A program made the translations under genes and the position numbers. The notes beneath the pieces are model-generated. The model was not told the origin of the DNA and did no database searches. It saw nothing but the letters and a program-made list of their open reading frames with translations. Below, piece after piece: positions 1 to 6,800 of a DNA stretch of 9,409 nt (positions within the stretch are counted from its first letter, which is position 1; each line of letters starts with the position of its first letter). The DNA is taken from positions 1 to 9,409 of the forward strand of contig CAJKKX010000060.1 of the NCBI GenBank assembly GCA_905200565.1, given 5' to 3'. This DNA is from an uncultured Lachnospiraceae bacterium (GTDB lineage: Bacteria; Bacillota_A; Clostridia; Lachnospirales; Lachnospiraceae).

Positions 1-110
1 TCTGCATGAAGATTCGAATATAGGGCGATCAGCCCAAGCGAAACGGAGCGGAGTAGGGCTTGCACGGCGGCATATAAAATAGAAAAAAATAAAGGAGAAT
101 TTGAATCGTT
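1..110. other. Non-coding stretch upstream of pheT, with its ribosome binding site
   Basis: No gene end could be recognised here. One frame is open from base 2 to a stop at 80-82, but its translation does not resemble the C terminus of PheS, the usual upstream neighbour of pheT. The stretch holds a small hairpin, GGGC (23-26) with GCCC (32-35), and a competing pairing of AGCCC (31-35) with GGGCT (56-60). The pheT Shine-Dalgarno is AAAGGAG at 91-97, 13 bases before the ATG, a rather long spacing. No promoter with an acceptable -35/-10 pair was found, so pheT is probably transcribed from further upstream. Confidence 0.5.
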
Positions 111-2528
111 ATGAATACATCATTATCTTGGATTAAGGCTTACGTCCCGGAATTGGACGTGACCGCACAGGAATATACGGATGCCATGACGCTGTCAGGC
201 ACGAAGGTAGAAGGCTATGAGAAGATGGATGCGGATTTGGAAAAAATCGTGATTGGTCAGATTCTTTCGATTGAGCGGCATCCTGACGCGGATAAACTGA
301 TTATCTGCCAGGTAAATGTGGGAACAGAGACGGTGCAGATCGTGACAGGCGCCCCGAATGTAAAAGAGGGCGACAAAGTTCCGGTGGTACTGGACGGCGG
401 GCGTGTAGCTGGAGGTCATGACGGAAAGATGACGCCCGGCGGTATTAAGATTAAAAAGGGAAAGCTCAGAGGTATTGAGTCCTGCGGCATGATGTGCTCG
501 ATTGAGGAGCTTGGTTCTACCCGTGAGATGTACCCGGAAGCGCCGGAGTATGGTATTTATATTTTTCCGGAGGACGCCGTGGTAGGCGAAAGCGCCATTC
601 ATGCGTTAGGGCTGGACGACGTGATTTTTGAGTATGAAATTACTTCGAACCGTGTGGACTGCTATAGTGTGCTGGGGATTGCCAGGGAAGCGGCGGCTAC
701 CTTCGGTAAGAAATTCGTTCCGCCTGTTGTGAAGGAGACAGGGAACAGCGAAGATGCTCATGATTATGTAAAGGTTACAGTGAAGGACACAGACCTTTGC
801 CCGCGTTATACTGCCAGAGTAGTAAAGAATATTAAAATCGCTCCGTCACCGAAGTGGATGCAGAGAAGGCTGGCGTCGAACGGGATTCGTCCGATTAATA
901 ATATTGTGGATATCACAAACTATGTGATGGAAGAGTACGGACAGCCGATGCACGCCTATGATTATGATACGATTGCGGGTCATGAAATCGTAGTGCGCCG
1001 TGCGGAAAAAGGAGAGACGTTTGTTACGCTGGACGGACAGGAAAGGACAATGGATGATTCTGTCCTGATGATTTGTGATGGCGAGAAGGCGGTAGGAATC
1101 GCCGGAATCATGGGAGGAGAAAATTCCATGATTACGGACGATGTAAAGACGATGATGTTTGAGGCTGCATGTTTTGATGGGACGAACATCCGCCTTTCCA
1201 GCAAGAAGGTGGGGCTGCGCACGGATGCTTCCGGGAAATTTGAGAAGGGGCTGGACCCGAACAATGCGGAGGCAGCCATGAACAGAGCCTGCCAGTTGAT
1301 TGAAGAGCTTGGAGCCGGAGAAGTAGTCGGCGGAATGGTGGATGTATATACCACGAAAAAGGAGCCGGTGCGCGTGCCGTTCGAGCCGGAGAAAATCAAT
1401 GCGCTTCTGGGAACGGAGCTTTCCAAAGAGCAGATGCTGAAGTACTTTGAACCGATTGAGCTGGCGTATGATGCAAAGACGAATGAAATCGTAGCGCCGA
1501 CGTTCCGGCATGACATTTTCCGCACGGCTGATCTGGCAGAGGAAGTGGCACGTTTTTATGGATATGACAATATTCCGACGACCCTTCCGCGAGGCGAAGC
1601 TACCACAGGCAAGCTTCCGTTTAAGCTGCGTATTGAAGAAGTAGCGAGGGATATTGCAGAGTATTGTGGATTTTCACAGGGCATGACCTATTCCTTCGAA
1701 AGCCCGAAGGTGTTTGATAAGCTGCTTTTAGAAGAGGATTCCCCTTACCGGAATGCGATTAAGATTTCCAATCCGCTGGGCGAGGATTTCAGTATCATGC
1801 GTACCGTTCCATTGAATGGAATGCTGACTTCCCTGGCGTTTAACTATAATCACAGGAATAAAAATGTGCGTCTCTATGAGCTGGGTAACGTATATCTGCC
1901 GAAGCAGCTTCCGTTGACGGAGCTTCCGGAGGAGCGGATGATGTTTACGCTCGGTATGTATGGCGAAGGCGATTTCTTCGTGATGAAAGGCGTCGTGGAA
2001 GAATTTTTCGAAAAAGCCGGGCTGCATAAAGCGGCTTCCTACGACCCAAAGGCCGGAAAACCATTCCTGCATCCGGGGCGTCAGGCCAATATCATCTACG
2101 ACGGGGAAGCGCTTGGCTATCTGGGAGAAATTCATCCTGTCGTAGCAGATAAATATGGCATTGGCGAAAAGGCATATGTAGCGGTTCTGGATATTCCGAA
2201 AGTTGTGGAAAACGCTTCTTTTGACCGGAAATTTGAGGGAATCGCCAAATTCCCGGCTGTGACCAGGGACATCAGTATGATGGTATCAAAAGATATTCTG
2301 GCGGGGCAGATTGAAGCTATGATTCGACAGAGGGGCGGCAAGCATCTGGAGAGCCTGAAGCTGTTTGATATTTACGAGGGAGAGCAGATTAAGAAGGGTT
2401 ATAAATCGATGGCGTATTCTCTGGTATTCCGTGCAAAGGATAAGACCATGACGGAGGATGAGATTACTTCTGCCATGAAGAAGGTTTACAATGGTCTGGA
2501 ATCTATGGGAATCGAGTTGAGACAGTAA
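111..2528 (+). CDS. pheT: Phenylalanine--tRNA ligase beta subunit
   Basis: Beta chain of the cytoplasmic alpha2-beta2 phenylalanyl-tRNA synthetase, which charges tRNA-Phe. The alpha chain (PheS) holds the aminoacylation site; the beta chain binds tRNA and carries the editing site that hydrolyses Tyr-tRNA-Phe. At 805 residues it has normal full length. Visible domains in order: N-terminal segment beginning MNTSLSWIKAYVP, typical of Firmicutes PheT; OB-fold tRNA-binding domain about 45-155 (IVIGQILSIERHPDADKL); B3/B4 editing region about 210-390, with GIAGIMGGE near 329-337 and RTDAS-x-x-FEKGLD near 370-381; B5 domain about 418-493; catalytic-core-like region about 505-690; C-terminal ferredoxin-fold anticodon-binding domain about 710-804, opening with FPAVTRDIS. 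The start is fixed by the family-typical N terminus. pheS is not visible upstream in the window. The stop codon overlaps the ATG of the next gene by one base. Confidence 0.98.
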   Translation: MNTSLSWIKAYVPELDVTAQEYTDAMTLSGTKVEGYEKMDADLEKIVIGQILSIERHPDADKLIICQVNVGTETVQIVTGAPNVKEGDKVPVVLDGGRVAGGHDGKMTPGGIKIKKGKLRGIESCGMMCSIEELGSTREMYPEAPEYGIYIFPEDAVVGESAIHALGLDDVIFEYEITSNRVDCYSVLGIAREAAATFGKKFVPPVVKETGNSEDAHDYVKVTVKDTDLCPRYTARVVKNIKIAPSPKWMQRRLASNGIRPINNIVDITNYVMEEYGQPMHAYDYDTIAGHEIVVRRAEKGETFVTLDGQERTMDDSVLMICDGEKAVGIAGIMGGENSMITDDVKTMMFEAACFDGTNIRLSSKKVGLRTDASGKFEKGLDPNNAEAAMNRACQLIEELGAGEVVGGMVDVYTTKKEPVRVPFEPEKINALLGTELSKEQMLKYFEPIELAYDAKTNEIVAPTFRHDIFRTADLAEEVARFYGYDNIPTTLPRGEATTGKLPFKLRIEEVARDIAEYCGFSQGMTYSFESPKVFDKLLLEEDSPYRNAIKISNPLGEDFSIMRTVPLNGMLTSLAFNYNHRNKNVRLYELGNVYLPKQLPLTELPEERMMFTLGMYGEGDFFVMKGVVEEFFEKAGLHKAASYDPKAGKPFLHPGRQANIIYDGEALGYLGEIHPVVADKYGIGEKAYVAVLDIPKVVENASFDRKFEGIAKFPAVTRDISMMVSKDILAGQIEAMIRQRGGKHLESLKLFDIYEGEQIKKGYKSMAYSLVFRAKDKTMTEDEITSAMKKVYNGLESMGIELRQ

Positions 2529-3148
2529 TGATTATTTATGTAATGCGGCATGGACAGACGGACTGGAACGTGGCAAAACGGCTCCAGGGACGATCGGATA
2601 CGGTTTTGAATGAAAACGGAAGAGAACTGGCGAGGAAAACGGGGGAAGCGCTTCTGGCGGTTCCCTTTGCCGCAGCTTTTTCCAGCCCGTTAAAAAGGGC
2701 AAAGGAAACGGCGAAGCTGGCGCTTGGCGGAAGGGACGTTCCATTTTTTGAGGATGAACGGCTGATCGAGATCAGCTTTGGGGTTTACGAAGGGCTTTGC
2801 AGCGCAAAAGATCATTATGAGATACCGGACAGGGATTTTTCCTATTTCTTTACCGCGCCGGATAAATACCGGGCGCCGGAAGGAGGGGAGAGCTTTGCAG
2901 AGCTCCACAGGCGTACGGCAGATTTTCTGCGGGACATTACGACACGCCCGGAGCTGGAGGATAAGACGGTACTGGTATCGACCCACGGCGCGGCGGGCAG
3001 AGCGCTGTTAAATGCCCTGCGCATCTTTGAACAGAAGGATTTCTGGCATGGCGGCGTTTCCCCGAATTGCAGCGTTTCTATTTTGGAAAGCAGACATGGG
3101 GAAGTGCGGCTGATCGAAGAAAATAAAATTTTCTATTCCATTGCGTAA
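2528..3148 (+). CDS. Histidine phosphatase family protein (phosphoglycerate-mutase-like)
   Basis: A 206-residue member of the histidine phosphatase superfamily (branch 1), presumably cytoplasmic; the substrate cannot be read from sequence. The RHG signature is at residues 7-9, with His8 the expected phospho-accepting residue. Further family residues are Arg57 in the FSSPLKRAKET segment, Glu81 in LIEISFGVYEG (expected proton donor) and His153 in VSTHGAAGR (second catalytic His). It has no signal peptide or membrane segment. Its ATG shares the last A of the pheT stop (TAATG) and no strong Shine-Dalgarno lies in front, so translation probably depends on coupling to pheT. A link to phenylalanine charging is not implied; phosphatases of this type often sit in unrelated operons. 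It could equally be named a cobalamin-type or broad-specificity phosphatase; nothing here decides. Confidence 0.92.
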   Translation: MIIYVMRHGQTDWNVAKRLQGRSDTVLNENGRELARKTGEALLAVPFAAAFSSPLKRAKETAKLALGGRDVPFFEDERLIEISFGVYEGLCSAKDHYEIPDRDFSYFFTAPDKYRAPEGGESFAELHRRTADFLRDITTRPELEDKTVLVSTHGAAGRALLNALRIFEQKDFWHGGVSPNCSVSILESRHGEVRLIEENKIFYSIA

Positions 3149-3657
3149 AACAGAGGAATGTCCGGCGGATAATCGGTAAAATAGAAAAACAGTCCGGCAA
3201 GAAAGAGCAGGAAAAGGATGCAGAAGATATTTGTGCATAGGTTTCCTGCTTCTTTTTTTATGGTCAGATACCAGGTCAATCCGTAGCACAGGGCGACGCC
3301 CAGGAAAAAGGAGAGGATGTCCATCCACAGATAGTGTTCTCCGAGAATCCCCGTGTAGGAGTAGTAAAAGACGACGATAAAGAGAAGCCCTGCCGTACAT
3401 CCAATGGTACGCGCGGTAATAAATGCCGGGAAGAGCCGGCCGACATAGAAATATTCAAAAACAGAGAAAAACAGGACAGGGAAAAACAGAAGCTTTAAAT
3501 GCTCCCAGGTGGATTCGTTGACCGGGGCAATATGGCCTGCCAGATAATTGCCACCCGTCCAGTCATAGACAAAATGCAGCAGGACTCCGGCAATCAGAGA
3601 AAGGATGGCGAAGACTATCTGTGCATAAGAAAATTGTTTCTGGAAATATTTCATCAT
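3133..3657 (-). CDS. Small polytopic membrane protein, DUF6512-like
   Basis: Predicted 174-residue integral membrane protein of unknown function. Hydrophobic segments lie at about residues 12-29, 54-70, 83-100, 109-130 and 143-160, giving four to five helices. The motif NESTWEHLK at 47-55, followed by a hydrophobic helix, is what I associate with the DUF6512 family; that name comes from memory and is the least certain part. I chose the ATG at 3657 because GGAGG (3665-3669, read on the - strand) sits seven bases before it. The reading frame stays open upstream to 3768, but that extension would run through the ribosome binding site and the neighbour's promoter. The 3' end overlaps the convergent phosphatase gene by 16 bases. 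Codons for residues about 133-151 coincide with a terminator hairpin on the opposite strand. Confidence 0.8.
   Translation of the reverse strand: MMKYFQKQFSYAQIVFAILSLIAGVLLHFVYDWTGGNYLAGHIAPVNESTWEHLKLLFFPVLFFSVFEYFYVGRLFPAFITARTIGCTAGLLFIVVFYYSYTGILGEHYLWMDILSFFLGVALCYGLTWYLTIKKEAGNLCTNIFCILFLLFLAGLFFYFTDYPPDIPLFYAME
3206..3259 (+). terminator. Intrinsic terminator of the pheT-phosphatase unit, inside the convergent gene
   Basis: The outer stem AGCAGGAAA (3206-3214) pairs perfectly with TTTCCTGCT (3242-3250). A 3x3 internal loop follows, then an inner stem ATGCA (3218-3222) with TGCAT (3234-3238) and an 11-base loop. A T-rich run follows directly: TC at 3251-3252, then seven T at 3253-3259. 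It begins 58 bases after the phosphatase stop codon and is oriented to end + strand transcripts. It lies wholly within the - strand membrane-protein gene. The stem-plus-T-run architecture is seen directly; function as a terminator is inferred. Confidence 0.8.
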
Positions 3658-3660
3658 TTT

Positions 3661-3705
3661 GTCACCTCCAGAAACAGTATATGGAGAAAGCGCAGAAATT
3701 ATGAA
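3661..3705 (-). promoter_or_regulatory. Possible promoter and ribosome binding site of the membrane-protein gene
   Basis: Reading the - strand, TTCATA (3705-3700) and TATACT (3681-3676) are separated by 18 bases, a moderate sigma-A-like pair. The predicted transcript would begin near 3669, just at the Shine-Dalgarno GGAGGTGAC (3669-3661), giving a very short leader. The ribosome binding site is strong and decides the start at 3657; the promoter is only suggestive. Confidence 0.4.
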
Positions 3706-3739
3706 AAAGAGCGCTGTCCAAAATAGTGATAAATTTGTT

Positions 3740-3768
3740 TTGAATTGTTTGCTTATTAGTGTTATCAT
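3740..3768 (+). promoter_or_regulatory. Sigma-A-type promoter for the secreted SGNH protein
   Basis: TTGAAT (3740-3745) is followed, after exactly 17 bases, by TATCAT (3763-3768), matching consensus at four and five of six positions. The start point is expected near 3775, giving a leader of about 46 bases to the ATG at 3821. The -10 box lies inside a perfect inverted repeat, listed separately. Confidence 0.6.
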
Positions 3769-3780
3769 AAAAGTATGATA
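3763..3780. repeat. Perfect 7-bp inverted repeat over the -10 box, candidate operator
   Basis: TATCATA (3763-3769) and TATGATA (3774-3780) are perfect inverted copies separated by AAAG. The left arm contains the whole -10 hexamer and the right arm covers the predicted transcription start. A dimeric repressor bound here would block the promoter. No regulator family is identified. Confidence 0.5.
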
Positions 3781-3795
3781 GAAAATTTTGAAGAA

Positions 3796-3807
3796 CTTTC
3801 ATGAAAG
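3796..3807. repeat. 12-bp perfect palindrome in the leader of the secreted SGNH protein gene
   Basis: CTTTCATGAAAG reads the same on both strands. It lies between the predicted transcription start and the Shine-Dalgarno AAGGGAG (3808-3814). It could be a second protein-binding site, or chance in an AT-rich leader. Confidence 0.4.
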
Positions 3808-3820
3808 AAGGGAGAAGGAT

Positions 3821-6800
3821 ATGAGGATTACAAGCGGAAAAAGGATAGTGGCTGTCGTGATGTCATGTCTGTTGGCGGCAGGCGGTTTTTGGAGCCATAC
3901 ATTTTCGGCGCAGGCAGAGACGTCAAGCATTTCAGCAATGTTTGACAGGAGCGATGACAACACCTGGCTTTTTGCAGGAGGTGTGGAGGTACAGGGAAGA
4001 TATGCGGAAATTAAGGGAAACCGAAATTTCACAGGCCACTTTGAGGAAACTGTGCGGCGGGGGGACAGCGGCGGCGCGCCGGAGCACCAGAGGTACACGA
4101 TAAATGTGGGACAGGCGGGGCAGGATATCGCTGCATTTGCGGAGAAGCTGGACGGCTATATTGAAAAGTTGCAGCCTAAGGCAATTTCTTATATGATTGG
4201 CGAGGAGGATTACGGCAAAGGCGTGGAGGGCGTGGAAGCTTTCAAAGCCTCCCTGACGGTTGTTATACAGAAGGCGCTTGCCATGAAGAATAACGGCGGG
4301 TTTGCGGTTATCCAGCTTCCCCATGCCGTGAAAGCCGCAGCGGAAAATGAGAAGGCCGCAGCTTATGCGAATGCAGCAAAGGAAACGATGAATGGCTTTA
4401 CCGAGGCGGAACAAAGCCGTATCGTCTGTATCGATCATTATGTGCAGACGAACAACGATTCTTTCAAAAACGGCAATTATCTTACGGAAGAGGGAAGGCT
4501 GAACGGCTATGGACATCTGGAGATTGCCAGACAGCTCTGCCGCGGGACTTTTGGAAGTGTGAATAGTTCCATGACGATCGGGAAGGTCTGGGAGGAAGAG
4601 GAAAGGCCGGACACTTATCTGGCAGTCAGACCGGAGACAGAGGGGACGGCGGACGGACTGATGGTGCATATTCCCGAAGAGACGGGCGTCCAGGGAGGCT
4701 GCATCTGGAAGATGGAAATCAACGGTCTGACGATTGCTGGTGAGGAGGCGGAGGATTCCTTTGAAATCACAGGGCTTCCGCAGAATAAGGCGTATAAGCT
4801 GACGGTGCGGTCAAAGGATGGCGGCAGGCAGCTTGCTTCTGTATACGGAAAGACGACAGAAGGAAAGGCCGGGGGAAAAAGAAAGCTGAACGCTTTGCAG
4901 CAGAAAATTGTGGATAAGGTAGAAAGTGACAGGCCGTTGACATGGGTGTTTACGGGGGATTCTATTACCCACGGACTTGTACATACGAAAGGATATGATG
5001 CGGTAGCGCAGATTTTTGAAAAGTATCTGAAAGAGGATTTGGGGAGAACGGAGGATGTCGTGATTAATACGGGAGTTTCCTCCACCGACACGGTTTGGGC
5101 GCTGGAAAATATCGAGCAGCGTGTGACAAAGTACAAGCCAGACATTGTTTCGGTGATGCTGGGTACAAACGATGTGTATACAAATGTGCGTGGATACCAT
5201 ACAGGAGCTGATGGGCAGGCCATTCTGATTACGAAGGAGCTGTACCGTGAAAATCTGGAAAATATGGTGGAGAAAATTCGGGAGAGTAATCCGGAGGCAT
5301 GTATTATTTTCCGCTCGCCCACGCCTACGACACAAGGTTCCCGTGACACTTACCTTGAGGGGGGCGGCTACCTTCAGGTATTGGAGGATGTTGCGAAGAA
5401 AGACGGAAACATTCTTTATATAGATCAGTACCAGGAGTGGAACAAAGAGCTGCGTGCGTTCCGCTATCTCTGGGGAGCTAACTATTATTATGGGGACGGG
5501 AATCTTCATCCGGGAGCCGCAGGGCAACTATGGATGATGCAGAAATTTACCGGGGAATGTGGTTTGGACATGGATACGAACCTCACAAACCTCTCCTACA
5601 AATTCAGCTATGCAGAAGAGACAAGCAATGTAACGCCGACGGTTATAAAAGGGGACAAAAAAGTGAAGGTGGACAGGAATGCCCTGCAAAGCGCTTATGC
5701 GCAGGCTGGCGGAACCGGGAATATCGGAGCGCTGGAGATGACCCTGACCGGGGCGGACGGAAGGACGTACACTCAGAGTACCGGGACAGACGGAGAGGAT
5801 TTTGTCATGAAGGGCATACCTTACGGTACATACAGCGTTCAGGTTGTGGGCACACGGACAGATACTGCGGCGCATGTCACGTTTGCAGAGCAGACGGTGA
5901 CACTTAGCGAATCCCAGACGGGGAAATTTGATGTTTTGCTGGACAGCCAGATGTCAGCGGATTTATCGAAAGGGCAGAAGGCGGGCGTGTTGCGCATGGA
6001 TGAGATGGCGCCGGATGCTTTCTATACGTATACGTTATGTGAAGGGGAGGGAAGCAGTGACAATGCGCTTTTCCAAATCAAAGGCAGAACGTTGAAAATA
6101 AATGCGGAACTTGAAGCGAACCATGAATACCATATCCGTTTAAGGGCTGAGGGAGATTCTTTCCAGTATGAGACAGCGCTTGTAATTCGTACAGGTTATA
6201 CGGTTTCCGGGGTGCGCACCCAGGCGCGGAATTCTTTTGCATCGGACAAAATGGCTCTGGATATTGATTTGAGCACAGTTGATTTTGACGGGACGAACTA
6301 TGTGAATCTGGCAGACCCCGGAAGCAGTTATTATGAGAACGGGGCATATCTTACCGTGTTGAATCATCTGAGGACAAATAGTGCCGGAGGTACCATTCTT
6401 ATGCGGTTTAAGACGTCACAGGCCGGAGGCCTCCTGTTTGGTGCGGGAAGCACTACAGCGGATGACGGTAAAAACATGATTTTTGGCACGGACAATACAG
6501 GAAAATTCCGGGGGTATTTCCGTACTGCGTCGGGAAATGGACTGAAAGGCTCTATGGGAACCGGCCTGGATGATGGAGAGTGGCATACGATTGCGATAGG
6601 GTTCGATACGGAAAAGGCAGATAATCAAAATCAGGTATTGGTGTGTGTGGATGGACAGGCGAACATTTACCCTTCTTCCTGGTGGACAAATGCTTTTAAG
6701 ACATGGTTCAGCGTAAATAGTTCCGATATTGCGGAATTTTCTATTGGAGGCGGCGAATATGCGTCTGGAAATTTCGATGCGTTCAGAGGGAAGATAGAAT

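Noticed and set aside
60..80. TTGCAC and TATAAA near base 60-78 as a pheT promoter
   Set aside because: The two boxes are only about seven bases apart, far too close for sigma-A recognition.
3119..3133. AT-only inverted repeat GAAAAT/ATTTTC at the end of the phosphatase gene as a terminator for the membrane-protein gene
   Set aside because: The stem has only weak A-T pairs apart from the closing one, and no T-run follows on the - strand.
3658..3768. N-terminal extension of the membrane protein by 37 residues (open frame up to 3768)
   Set aside because: The extension reads through a strong ribosome binding site (3665-3669) perfectly placed for the ATG at 3657, and overlaps the neighbouring promoter.
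3788..3820. TTG start at 3788 for the secreted SGNH protein
   Set aside because: It would put eleven charged residues before the signal peptide; the ATG at 3821 has a well-spaced Shine-Dalgarno and a normal signal-peptide N terminus.
3856..3880. Lipoprotein signal (Cys16) in the secreted SGNH protein
   Set aside because: The residues before Cys (V-M-S) fit a lipobox poorly, and a clear AQA signal-peptidase I site follows at residues 30-32.
4615..5527. Long - strand open frames (244 and 238 codons) inside the SGNH gene
   Set aside because: Shadows of the coding strand; low-complexity Ser/Ile-rich translations with no start signals.
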